This document shows, one piece after another, positions 8,425 through 19,200 of a DNA stretch of 64,000 nucleotides. The notes under the pieces were generated by a model. The model worked only from the letters and a program-made list of their open reading frames with translations, had not been told where the DNA came from and did no database searches. The stretch comes from Chrysopilus asiliformis (taxonomy: Eukaryota > Arthropoda > Insecta > Diptera > Rhagionidae): NCBI GenBank assembly GCA_964034945.1, contig OZ035960.1, forward strand, positions 73,361,445-73,425,444, written 5' to 3'. How positions within the stretch are numbered: the stretch's first letter is position 1; every line of letters begins with the position of its first letter. The translations under genes were made by a program, and so were the position numbers.

Positions 8425-9012
8425 AAACATAACAAAACATATAATTGCCAATCTGGCAGTCATTGGAGACCCATATGGTGATATTCATATCAAAATTCGA
8501 ACAGTTGTACCAAAATTCCACTTTGAAGTCAAACTTTCCAATAAGATTTTTTAAAATTTATTCCAATCGGATTTTGATGTATGGGAGTTTTATGTACAAT
8601 CATATCCTAAATAACTTTTGTTCCTGCACTTTTTTGATAAGATGCACCGTTTTCGAGATATTCACAAAAACCGTTTTCGTTCGTATGGGGGGTACCCCCC
8701 CTAATGGTCCGTTTTTGCCCATTAACGAACTTAGCCTCGCATTTTATGAAAAACGGATCTGCGCAAAATTTCAAGTCTCTAGCTCAATCCGTGCGCCCGC
8801 AATCCGCGCCACAGACAGACAGACGGACAGACGGACAGACGGACAGACAGACGGACAGACGGACAGACAGACGGACGGACATGCAGAAATTAATTATTTT
8901 TATCATTCTAAACACACTGGTGTAATTCATTTTTATGTGTGATGACGGGATCTTGGCGTTACAAACGGTAAGGCAAAGTTAATATACCCTTTGGTTTCAC
9001 CATACGGGTATA
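8425..9012 (-). mobile_element. Helentron-type short element, copy 2
   Basis: Same family, orientation and plan as the element at 7694. The GTCY core lies at 8812-8881, with a different arrangement of GTCT and GTCC units. The segment after the hairpin has diverged (8480-8530), so this copy is older or belongs to a subfamily. 160 bp of featureless AT-rich DNA (8266-8424) separates it from copy 1. Confidence 0.7.
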
Positions 9013-9179
9013 AACATTCTTAGTTGAAAAATTAATTAATATAAAACAAAAGTGTTGTACTATATAAAATTTAAAAATGTAAGTATTAAGACTCTAAGTT
9101 TGTTTCGTTTAAAATTATTATAAAATATTTCATTATTTCAAGATGTCATCTAAAACACTGAATTACTATATGTGTTTAT

Positions 9180-9731
9180 TATACCCGTATGGTGAAACCA
9201 AAGGGTATATTAACTTTGCTTTACCGTTTGTAACGCCAAGATCCCGTTATCACACACAAAAATGAATTACACCAGTGTGTTTAGAATGATAAAAAAAATT
9301 GAATTTTCCATGTCCGTCCGTCCGTCTGTCTGTCTGTCTGTCTGTCTGTGGCGCGGATTGCAGGCGCACGGATTGAGCTAGAGACTTGAAATTTTGCGCA
9401 GATTCGTTTTTCGTAAAATGCGAGGCTAAATTCGTTAATGGGCAAAAATTGACCATTAGGGGGGCACCCCCAATACGAACGAAAACGATTTTTGCGAATA
9501 TCTCAAAAACGGTGCATCTTATCAAAAAAGTCCAAGAACAAAAGTTATTCAGGATATTATTCTACATAAAATTCCTATACATCAAAATCCAATTGGAACA
9601 AATTTTAAAAAATCTTATTGGAAAGTTTGACTTCATAGTGGAATTTTGATAAAACTGTTCGCCATTCACTTAAATCACCATACGGGTTTTCAATAATTGC
9701 CAGATTGGCAATTATAGCTTTTGTTATGTTT
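9180..9731 (+). mobile_element. Helentron-type short element, copy 3
   Basis: Same family in the opposite orientation: starts TATACCCGTATGGTGAAACC at 9180, GTCY core at 9312-9350 (the shortest of the three), hairpin at the 3' end before 9731. It is inserted in the tail of the DNA polymerase pseudogene, whose similarity stops exactly at its 3' edge. The sequence to its left (9013-9179) is AT-rich and shows nothing. Confidence 0.7.
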
Positions 9732-9833
9732 AAATGAAGATATTGAATCTGATGAGATAGATGATGCATGCTTAGAATGAAATTTTATTTAAACATTGAG
9801 TATAAATTTGATGTAATTTTGTTCTAAATACAT
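9732..9833 (-). pseudogene. Type B DNA polymerase, C-terminal remnant (segment 4)
   Basis: Directly left of the errantivirus the polymerase frame continues for about 22 codons (KLHQIYTQCLNKISF) to a stop, with a little further similarity in a shifted frame up to the Helentron-type insertion at 9731. The four bases ACAT at 9830-9833 repeat at 15365-15368 on the other side of the errantivirus and are its target duplication. This places the C-terminus of the gene here and shows that the retroelement landed in the polymerase gene. Confidence 0.6.
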
Positions 9834-10247
9834 AATTAACTTTTTTATTTACTTTTAATGAAAAAAATATATTTTTTATAGTGGACGTCACTTGTCCACT
9901 TTTCAATAAAACACCAATTACTTTTTAATATTTTATTGAGAGCCTGAGGCTACAGAGTTAGAATTGTGGTGAAACAGATTCTGGAACTAAAGATAATCTC
10001 TTATGCTAGGGCTATTTATACCTTTAGATAAGCCATGAAATAGTTTACAATAATAATCTTTAAAATAAGATGTTTCATCCCATGATTCAATGATTTGTTA
10101 TATTTTAGGTGATATATTCCATTTGTTTAATCAGGTGTCATTGAATCATTGTCTGATTTCATCATTCTGAATGTTCTTAGTATCTAACTTAATGAATCAT
10201 TGGCTTTTTACCGTTCTTTAATTTTCATATAAATTTTATGCTTAACT
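9834..10247 (-). repeat. 3' LTR, complete (414 bp)
   Basis: Starts (sense strand) AGTTAAGCATAAAATTT at 10247 and ends TTAATT at 9834. A polypurine tract sits immediately before it. The first 178 bp match the truncated 5' LTR. An AATAAA on the sense strand is not obvious, so the poly(A) site is not assigned. Confidence 0.8.
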
Positions 10248-10287
10248 CTTCCCTCCTGAAGACTTTTTGTCCACAAAAAGATTAATT

Positions 10288-11704
10288 TTAATTTCCTGAT
10301 GAAAGATTTTCCAACTCAAATTCTACTGAGGGTTTTGGAATAAAATTTATGATTTTGGTTTTTTTCATTTTCCTTAACCAAATTACAATTATTACAATAA
10401 TTATTAATATGATTAAATACAATATAATGTCATTTGTTATGGAATGTATATTTGTTTGATTTAATTTCTCAATTTGTTTCATATTTTCCATATGTAATTT
10501 ATCTACATTTATTTTGACATATGATTCTGTAAGATTGGTTTGGAACATTGGTGGTAAGGGTTGGTAATTTCTAATTTCTTTTGACATAAATCTTTGGTTA
10601 TTAAGTTCTATTGAACAGTTTTCTATTTGAATTAAAAAACTTCCTTTTAATGCTTTTGTTTGATTCTCGCATTCGATAAAAAGATTACCTTCGTAATTAT
10701 CAATGAATATCAAATTTTCATTAATTTCTTCAATTATTGTATTAATGTTGTATTTATTAGTACAATTTGCATTGATACCCGCTATTAACTTGGGAATGCA
10801 AGATTCTCTTGAAAGATTTATTAAATCATTGTTTTTGCATATTGAAACATCCTGAAATGTGCTACATTTTTGACGTATAGCGTAATAATTTCCGTTATTA
10901 ACTAAAAAGTTATCGTATTCCAAATCAATTTGTTTTTTATTATTAGTAATAGATTTTAAGACTAAGTGGTCATATTCTTGTTTTTCTGTCATTGGAATGA
11001 CTATTATGTAGAGAATTACGTATTCTTTAATTGCTACATACGGGGTTGCAAAATTTAGAGCTTCCGCTTCATTGTTATAGGGTAGGGTTTGTGTAACTTT
11101 GATTATTTGTTCCAACTCTTTCCTATCTAGGATTTTTGTATTAATTATTCCCTTTTTTGCCCAATGTATTGAATCCGTGATTTGGTCTATTTCATGTTTC
11201 ATTATTAATAATTTGTTAAAAATGTTCTGTGCTAGGTCTGCGTGAAGTATTTCATTGTAATTTTTTAGTATTTTATTAGAGACGTCAAAAATTCTTTTGT
11301 TGATTATAATTTGCTGTTTATTGTTCTCTATGAGTTGATTTTGTGTGGTCAGGATTGTTTCAAGATCATTGGCATCAGGTGATCCTGCGATCCATTTCCA
11401 AGCCGATCCTATCCAATTGATAGATCTTTTTATTTTGTGTGGCTTGAGTTCTTGTAATTGGGTTTCTATGTTATACTGGAGGTGTCTAATTTGGGGTATT
11501 AAAGGAGAGGAATCGTTAATTTTGGAATTAACGACTGCAATTATGGTTTCATGAGCTTGAATATAATCTGTAAGATTGATGATGTGAATTATTTTGAAGT
11601 TTCCTTCTGTAATTCGTCCCGGTCCCACTTTAATTGTGGCGAGGGGTGTGTTGGTATATTCAAATATTTTGACATTAGCGTTGGCCAACCAAAAGGTGGC
11701 AAAC
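10288..11704 (-). CDS. env: Envelope protein of the errantivirus-like element
   Basis: An open frame of about 470 codons, the usual length for insect errantivirus env. Env mediates membrane fusion and is made from a spliced mRNA: the sequence TTATTTTCAG just before 11704 is a good splice acceptor, and the hydrophobic stretch FATFWLANA after it would be part of the signal peptide, so the first exon and true start lie elsewhere. A K-I-K-R furin-type site is followed by SINWIGSAWKWIAG, the conserved start of the fusion subunit. A transmembrane segment (YLIILIIIVIIVIW) with a basic stop lies about 50 residues from the end. The stop is at 10288. No internal break is seen. Confidence 0.8.
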
Positions 11705-11752
11705 CTGAAAATAAGGATCTATTGTGAGAAAATGGGATTAGTTTATAGAGAA

Positions 11753-14700
11753 CTAGTCATTTTTAATGTTTGTTTTGTGGATTCGTTTACCACTAAATGT
11801 TGTGACAGTGACTCTATGGTTGTCTTTGACAATTTCTTTAACGAATTTTTGCTTTAATTTCCCTTTCCTTCCAGGGGCTTTTACATAAATTATATCTCCA
11901 GTATTGTAATTTTTTGGGTCTTTACGTTTTTTGTTTTCATAATTTAATCGCTGTTGTTGAATTCTCTCAATCAAATGTTTTGTTTTTATGTTTGCTTGTT
12001 CACGGGCAGTGGTAAGTTCTTCTAATGTTTTCGATGGGTGTCTACCATAAAATATGGTAGCCGGAGTCTCCTTTATAACACTATGAATGGAATTATTGTA
12101 GCGATCGGTAGCTATTATTGCTAATTCGGTTATTGGTTTGTTTGTATATTCTTTTTGTAGACAACGAATAATTTCTTGAATAGTAGAATGTACCCTTTCT
12201 ACTTGGCCGTTAACTTCACTTCTGGATGATGGTGTCAAATAAATTTCTATTCCTAGATTATCTAAAAATTCTGTAATTATCGGAGTAGTTAAAGCTTTGT
12301 CCCTATCCATGACTAATAATCTGGGAGTTGTATAGTAATGTATCAATTCAAAAATTTTACTTTTTAGATGTAATGTTGACTTGTTTTCGATTGGAAATAT
12401 TTTCGAGAATTTTGAAAATTTGTCTATTGATGTTAGGAATAATTGTCCATCCAATTCCATTATATCGATGTGGACAATTTCTGTTGGATATTGTGGAATA
12501 GGGGTAGATTGGAGTTTGTTGTTTGTGGGGTGTCTGTCATACTTGCTTTCTTTGCAAATGTTACAGTTCTTGATAATTTCTTTAATTCTTGCTGTCATCT
12601 GAGGGAAATAATATTGCAATATGATTTTTTCCTTGTTCTCTTTTGATGCTCTGTGTGCTGATCTATGTTCCTTCAGGACAATTTCCAATAGTTGCTCTTC
12701 ATCAATTACATCCGTTACAATTTTTTGTGTAAATCTGATCTTAAGATTTTGCCCAAAATGTTCTCTATATGTTTGTTGAATTAGGTGCATTATATGTTCA
12801 GGAGCTTTTAGTCCATTTAAGACATCTGATCTGATTTCTGTCTTTAATATTTCTTTTATTATTTCTTCTGTAAAACAGTTTTTGGTTATTGTTTTCCTAT
12901 GGTATCCTGGATGTGGTAATTCATAAGTACGACCTTCCACACTTCCTTCTAAAAGTATTACTTGATTTTTGAACACGTTAATAGGAGATTCTGTACTTAT
13001 GATTAGGTCGGTGGCATCCTCATCTGCACTGTGTTGTGTTGTGGTTGAAGTATTACATTCACTAATATTCATTCTAGAGAGGGCATCTGCGACTGTATTT
13101 GTCTTGCCTGGTTTGTAAATCATTTCATGATTGTACTCTTCAAGTCTAGATTTCCATCGCTTTAATTTGGCGTTATTGTTTTTGTTGCTAAGGGCATAAG
13201 TTAGGGGTTGATGGTCTGTGATGATTCTTATTTTTTTCGCACCGTATAGGTAGTTCCGTAGATTCTCAAGAGACCAAATAATGGCTAACATTTCCTTTTC
13301 GTTCGTAGCATAGTTTTGTTCCGTGGAGTTCAGACTCCTAGAGATGTAAGTGATTGGTTTGTCTTTACCAATTTCTCCTTGCGAAAGAACTGCGCCTATG
13401 GCGTAATTGGATGCATCTGTCGTTAATAAGAATGGTTGTTCAAAATCTGGGAAAATTAATAAGTCTGAAGAAGTCAATTGTTTTTTTAATAGATTGAAGG
13501 CTTCTCTTTCTTCTTCATTCAATTTGATTGCTAATTTTTTAGATTGATTCTTCTTTATGCGAGATAATTCTCCACCAGTCAGTTTTGTCAATGGTTTAGC
13601 TATCTTGGCGAAATCCTTTATAAATCTTCTATAATAGGATGCTAATCCTAAGAATGATTTAAGTTCCTTTAAGTTTGCAGGTTCGATTGTATTGTTTATT
13701 GCTTGGATTTTCTTCGGGTCTGCTTTTATTCCTTTATTAGAAATTATGAAGCCAAGAAATTCAGTTTCTTGTTTAAAGAATTCTGTTTTATCCAAATTAA
13801 CCTTTAAATTCGCATGAAGTAATTTTGAAAAGATTTCCCTTATGTCATTAAAATGTTGTTCCATTGTTTTACTAAAGATGATTATGTCATCTATGTAAAC
13901 ATAACACTGTTTTCCAATATTTTCCTTTAAAACGTCGTCAATCATTCGTTGAAAAATTGCTGGTGCATTTTTCAGGCCAAAAGGAAGTCTCAGGAATTCA
14001 TACTTCCCATTTAGTGTCGAAAATGCAGTTTTTTCGATATCTCCTTCCTTCATCCGTATTTGATGAAAGCCAGACGTCAGGTCGATGGTAGTGAAATATT
14101 TGGCTTCTCCAAGATTCGCCAATGTGCTGGAGATATCCGGTATTGGGTATTTGTCTGCTATTGTAACTTCGTTTAGTTTTTTATAATCAATTACCATTCT
14201 AAATTTTTTTTCTCCACTTGAATCTAATTTTTTTGGTACTATCCAAATTGGGGCATTGTAGGGAGATTTTGAAGGTCTGATAACATTTTCTTCGAGAAGT
14301 TTCTTGATTTGTTTATTCACTTCTTCCCTCATATTGACTGGATAAGGGTAAGTTTTGGCATAAATCGGAATGTCGGTAGTCGTCCTTACTTCCGCTCTTA
14401 CATTGGTAACTATTGTTATTTTATCATTAGGTTGAGAAAATATGGGGTTGTATTCGCTGATTATATTATTTAGTTTTTCTTTCTGGTCCTTTGAAAGATG
14501 ATCAATTCTAATATCGAGATGATTGACATCCGTTGATTGTTTCATTAGTAGTGGTATTTCAACACCTGGGTATATTTTTATTATAGACTTTCCTCTGTCT
14601 ATAACGGCTTCCAGTTGTCTTAATGTATCATCGCCAATTATTCCGTCGAAGGTTTTCAAGGATGGTAGTAAAAAGAATTTCACTGGAATATTGTTTCCAT

Positions 14701-14913
14701 AGATGGAAAATATTCTTCCAGTGGCTGAATGGTTTATTTTCAACTTTCCTCCTACTGAATTGATAAAAAATGGTCTTTCCACTGGTCTATATAGTCGTAC
14801 ATGTTCTGGTTTGATGAAATTTTTGTTCGCTCCGGTGTCAATTAGTAATTTGAGTATTTTGCCTTCAGGAGTTTTGTATTCTAAGTAGGGTGTTGCGCTA
14901 ACCCTTCCTGATA
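11753..14913 (-). CDS. pol: Pol polyprotein (protease, RT, RNase H, integrase)
   Basis: Open from the gag overlap to a stop at 11753, about 1050 codons. In order: aspartic protease with DTGA (near 14845, upstream of the first ATG at 14782); reverse transcriptase with YVYIDDIIIFS; RNase H starting TDASNYAIGAVLSQ; integrase with a zinc-binding HHCC region (HRSAHR…CNICKESK) and a DDE core (HIDIMELDG, MDRDKA, NGQVERVH). The C-terminal GKLKQKFVKEIVKDNH region is the usual Ty3/gypsy integrase tail. It is in the -1 frame relative to gag, with a slippery heptamer in the right place. The env splice acceptor lies just downstream. All catalytic motifs are present. Confidence 0.85.
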
Positions 14914-15207
14914 AAAATTTAATTCTGGATCCAAATCAAAATCTTCACATGCGATTTCATATTCTTCCTCAGTTGTTTCTTCAGGTACTTCTTCAAGTAC
15001 TTCAGTGTTGCTTTGGAATACCCTTTGATATTTTGGTTGGTGATTTACCTGTGTTCCTCCTTCTTGAATTGGTCTTTTAAAGGGTTGTGGACGAGAATTT
15101 ATTGGGGGTCTATTCATATAGTTTACTTGCTTCGTTTGGATGCTTCTGTCGACATCCATTGGTTCGGGTTTGTTACCACTCTGGTAATGTTTCATCCCAT
15201 GATTCAA
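14881..15207 (-). pseudogene. gag: gag 3' remnant fused to the 5' LTR
   Basis: The C-terminal part of Gag, with NKPEPMDVDRSIQTKQVNYM and a proline/glutamine-rich basic region followed by an acidic tail, as in 17.6/297-type elements. No zinc knuckle is present, as is usual in this group. The frame opens inside LTR sequence (15207) because of the deletion junction at about 15187, so the capsid part is lost. The frame ends with TAG at 14881-14883, after overlapping pol. Confidence 0.7.
14914..14920 (-). promoter_or_regulatory. Likely -1 ribosomal frameshift site (AAATTTT)
   Basis: On the sense strand the heptamer A AAT TTT lies exactly in the gag reading phase (AAT codon starts at 14919), 30 bases before the gag stop. 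The -1 frame is open from here into pol. This fits the X XXY YYZ rule for -1 frameshifting used by gypsy-type elements. No downstream pseudoknot was established by eye. Confidence 0.6.
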
Positions 15208-15368
15208 TGATTTGTTATATTTTAGGTGATATATTCCATTTGTTTAATCAGGTGTCATTGAATCATTGTCTGATTTCATCATTCTGAATGTTCTTAGTAT
15301 CTAACTTAATGAATCATTGGCTTTTTACCGTTCTTTAATTTTCATATAAATTTTATGCTTAACTACAT

Positions 15369-16138
15369 ACATATTACAATAAGGTATTTCTTGTTTATAT
15401 AAACAGTCTCTATAATTCTCTAAAGTTAGCTTACGAACAACATGTTTGGACACACCCTTAGCTTTAGTTATAATTTTACTAGTGTCTACATCTATAGAAT
15501 ACATTTTCGATCTTAAACCTAAAATTCTCTCATTATCCGACCATTGTTTTCGTCTTTCATGAGTCCCAAAACTTTTTTATTTTTCTGCGGAATTGCGTAA
15601 ATGTTGTTTGCTGGGTAGTCAGATGTATCAAAGAACTGATCGATATCACCCTTAATATCATCATAAAACTATTGTGTTTTTATAGTATAAATAAAAGAAT
15701 CTGTATCCATATAATTCAACGTAATATTTTCATTATATTTAGGTTTCATATACCCATAATGAAAATTATACATATGAAATTTTGATAGCTCTAATACTGT
15801 AAATCCTGCATAAATTGGTTTATTGTAATAGGTAGAATATCTTGATAACTGAATAGCTGTCATCTCAGGTGTAAATTGAGCTGAACTATGAAAATTTGGT
15901 TTAGCTATTAAAGCTCTAGCACCCAAATGTCTTCCAGAACTTTCCCATGACGTAGCAATCTTTACAGTTTTCCTTTTATCTACATTTTCCATAGTTTTGC
16001 CATATACCGCATTGTTTAATAATTTAAAAAAATTCTTCTCAAAATCATTTTTCGCTCTAGTGTGATGAGAATTATTTAAATCAATATATGGTTTCAACCA
16101 CGGAAACTGTTGAAACTGTAAAACACGGTGAATTTTTT
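15369..16138 (-). pseudogene. Type B DNA polymerase, palm segment with motifs B and C (segment 3)
   Basis: Continues the polymerase of 55641-58201. The part near 16138 reads IHRVLQFQQFPWLKPYIDLN; motif B is KLLNNAVYGKTMEN and motif C, the metal-binding DTD of the palm, is YMDTDSFIY. After that a nonsense TAG at 15671-15669 interrupts the gene, similarity continues ([18 protein letters not shown]), and a frameshift near 15525 moves the last part (KMYSIDVDTSKIITKAKG, then VRKLTLENYRDCLYKQE) to another frame, which runs up to the errantivirus. Similarity stops upstream at about 16138, where a TAA is met and the satellite-bearing insertion begins. Confidence 0.75.
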
Positions 16139-16264
16139 ACTTTCTTCTACGGAGTATAATAAAGTATTGTATTCATGAAAAATTTCGACCTCTTAATTTT
16201 GCCTAAAAAACATTTCCCGATCACTCCTGAGTCGATTGGAGTCATATTTAAAAAATGTCTTTCT
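16139..16264 (+). mobile_element. Left edge of the satellite-bearing insertion (Helentron-type edge suspected)
   Basis: About 125 bp between the polymerase and the satellite, unrelated to either. It begins CTTTCTTCTACGGAGTATAATA and leads through ATTTAAAAAATGTCTTTC directly into GTCTGTCA repeats. In the Helentron-type copies nearby, a similar length of unique sequence also precedes a GTCN core. I suspect a different family of the same element type whose core expanded. I could not find the matching far end, which would lie in the gap at 55441-55640. Confidence 0.35.
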
Positions 16265-19200
16265 GTCTGTCAGTCTGTCAGTCTGTCAGTCTGTCAGTCT
16301 GTCAGTCTGTCAGTCTGTCAGTCTGTCAGTCTGTCAGTCTGTCAGTCTGTCAGTCTGTCAGTCTGTCAGTCTGTCAGTCTGTCAGTCTGTCAGTCTGTCA
16401 GTCTGTCAGTCTGTCAGTCTGTCAGTCTGTCAGTCTGTCAGTCTGTCAGTCTGTCAGTCTGTCAGTCTGTCAGTCTGTCAGTCTGTCAGTCTGTCAGTCT
16501 GTCAGTCTGTCAGTCTGTCAGTCTGTCAGTCTGTCAGTCTGTCAGTCTGTCAGTCTGTCAGTCTGTCAGTCTGTCAGTCTGTCAGTCTGTCAGTCTGTCA
16601 GTCTGTCAGTCTGTCAGTCTGTCAGTCTGTCAGTCTGTCAGTCTGTCAGTCTGTCAGTCTGTCAGTCTGTCAGTCTGTCAGTCTGTCAGTCTGTCAGTCT
16701 GTCAGTCTGTCAGTCTGTCAGTCTGTCAGTCTGTCAGTCTGTCAGTCTGTCAGTCTGTCAGTCTGTCAGTCTGTCAGTCTGTCAGTCTGTCAGTCTGTCA
16801 GTCTGTCAGTCTGTCAGTCTGTCAGTCTGTCAGTCTGTCAGTCTGTCAGTCTGTCAGTCTGTCAGTCTGTCAGTCTGTCAGTCTGTCAGTCTGTCAGTCT
16901 GTCAGTCTGTCAGTCTGTCAGTCTGTCAGTCTGTCAGTCTGTCAGTCTGTCAGTCTGTCAGTCTGTCAGTCTGTCAGTCTGTCAGTCTGTCAGTCTGTCA
17001 GTCTGTCAGTCTGTCAGTCTGTCAGTCTGTCAGTCTGTCAGTCTGTCAGTCTGTCAGTCTGTCAGTCTGTCAGTCTGTCAGTCTGTCAGTCTGTCAGTCT
17101 GTCAGTCTGTCAGTCTGTCAGTCTGTCAGTCTGTCAGTCTGTCAGTCTGTCAGTCTGTCAGTCTGTCAGTCTGTCAGTCTGTCAGTCTGTCAGTCTGTCA
17201 GTCTGTCAGTCTGTCAGTCTGTCAGTCTGTCAGTCTGTCAGTCTGTCAGTCTGTCAGTCTGTCAGTCTGTCAGTCTGTCAGTCTGTCAGTCTGTCAGTCT
17301 GTCAGTCTGTCAGTCTGTCAGTCTGTCAGTCTGTCAGTCTGTCAGTCTGTCAGTCTGTCAGTCTGTCAGTCTGTCAGTCTGTCAGTCTGTCAGTCTGTCA
17401 GTCTGTCAGTCTGTCAGTCTGTCAGTCTGTCAGTCTGTCAGTCTGTCAGTCTGTCAGTCTGTCAGTCTGTCAGTCTGTCAGTCTGTCAGTCTGTCAGTCT
17501 GTCAGTCTGTCAGTCTGTCAGTCTGTCAGTCTGTCAGTCTGTCAGTCTGTCAGTCTGTCAGTCTGTCAGTCTGTCAGTCTGTCAGTCTGTCAGTCTGTCA
17601 GTCTGTCAGTCTGTCAGTCTGTCAGTCTGTCAGTCTGTCAGTCTGTCAGTCTGTCAGTCTGTCAGTCTGTCAGTCTGTCAGTCTGTCAGTCTGTCAGTCT
17701 GTCAGTCTGTCAGTCTGTCAGTCTGTCAGTCTGTCAGTCTGTCAGTCTGTCAGTCTGTCAGTCTGTCAGTCTGTCAGTCTGTCAGTCTGTCAGTCTGTCA
17801 GTCTGTCAGTCTGTCAGTCTGTCAGTCTGTCAGTCTGTCAGTCTGTCAGTCTGTCAGTCTGTCAGTCTGTCAGTCTGTCAGTCTGTCAGTCTGTCAGTCT
17901 GTCAGTCTGTCAGTCTGTCAGTCTGTCAGTCTGTCAGTCTGTCAGTCTGTCAGTCTGTCAGTCTGTCAGTCTGTCAGTCTGTCAGTCTGTCAGTCTGTCA
18001 GTCTGTCAGTCTGTCAGTCTGTCAGTCTGTCAGTCTGTCAGTCTGTCAGTCTGTCAGTCTGTCAGTCTGTCAGTCTGTCAGTCTGTCAGTCTGTCAGTCT
18101 GTCAGTCTGTCAGTCTGTCAGTCTGTCAGTCTGTCAGTCTGTCAGTCTGTCAGTCTGTCAGTCTGTCAGTCTGTCAGTCTGTCAGTCTGTCAGTCTGTCA
18201 GTCTGTCAGTCTGTCAGTCTGTCAGTCTGTCAGTCTGTCAGTCTGTCAGTCTGTCAGTCTGTCAGTCTGTCAGTCTGTCAGTCTGTCAGTCTGTCAGTCT
18301 GTCAGTCTGTCAGTCTGTCAGTCTGTCAGTCTGTCAGTCTGTCAGTCTGTCAGTCTGTCAGTCTGTCAGTCTGTCAGTCTGTCAGTCTGTCAGTCTGTCA
18401 GTCTGTCAGTCTGTCAGTCTGTCAGTCTGTCAGTCTGTCAGTCTGTCAGTCTGTCAGTCTGTCAGTCTGTCAGTCTGTCAGTCTGTCAGTCTGTCAGTCT
18501 GTCAGTCTGTCAGTCTGTCAGTCTGTCAGTCTGTCAGTCTGTCAGTCTGTCAGTCTGTCAGTCTGTCAGTCTGTCAGTCTGTCAGTCTGTCAGTCTGTCA
18601 GTCTGTCAGTCTGTCAGTCTGTCAGTCTGTCAGTCTGTCAGTCTGTCAGTCTGTCAGTCTGTCAGTCTGTCAGTCTGTCAGTCTGTCAGTCTGTCAGTCT
18701 GTCAGTCTGTCAGTCTGTCAGTCTGTCAGTCTGTCAGTCTGTCAGTCTGTCAGTCTGTCAGTCTGTCAGTCTGTCAGTCTGTCAGTCTGTCAGTCTGTCA
18801 GTCTGTCAGTCTGTCAGTCTGTCAGTCTGTCAGTCTGTCAGTCTGTCAGTCTGTCAGTCTGTCAGTCTGTCAGTCTGTCAGTCTGTCAGTCTGTCAGTCT
18901 GTCAGTCTGTCAGTCTGTCAGTCTGTCAGTCTGTCAGTCTGTCAGTCTGTCAGTCTGTCAGTCTGTCAGTCTGTCAGTCTGTCAGTCTGTCAGTCTGTCA
19001 GTCTGTCAGTCTGTCAGTCTGTCAGTCTGTCAGTCTGTCAGTCTGTCAGTCTGTCAGTCTGTCAGTCTGTCAGTCTGTCAGTCTGTCAGTCTGTCAGTCT
19101 GTCAGTCTGTCAGTCTGTCAGTCTGTCAGTCTGTCAGTCTGTCAGTCTGTCAGTCTGTCAGTCTGTCAGTCTGTCAGTCTGTCAGTCTGTCAGTCTGTCA

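Larger units (their letters stand above)
9834..15364 (-). mobile_element. Errantivirus-like LTR element with env (17.6/gypsy type), internally deleted
   Basis: A 5.5-kb minus-strand element flanked by the 4-bp duplication ACAT. The LTR ends have the errantivirus form AGTTA…TAATT. The order is partial 5' LTR (15187-15364), gag remnant, pol, env, polypurine tract AGGAGGGAAG (10257-10248) and full 3' LTR (9834-10247). The 178 bp shared by both LTRs appear identical, so insertion was recent. A deletion joins the middle of the 5' LTR directly to the gag 3' end, removing the rest of the LTR, the primer-binding site and most of gag; this copy cannot replicate alone. pol and env frames are open. Confidence 0.85.

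Noticed and set aside
7891..9649. Open frames of 70-165 codons across the Helentron-type elements
   Set aside because: They follow the repeated element sequence and end in DRQTDRRTD-type translations of the GTCY core; non-coding elements.
11345..12646. Plus-strand frames opposite env and pol
   Set aside because: Shadows of the retroelement genes.
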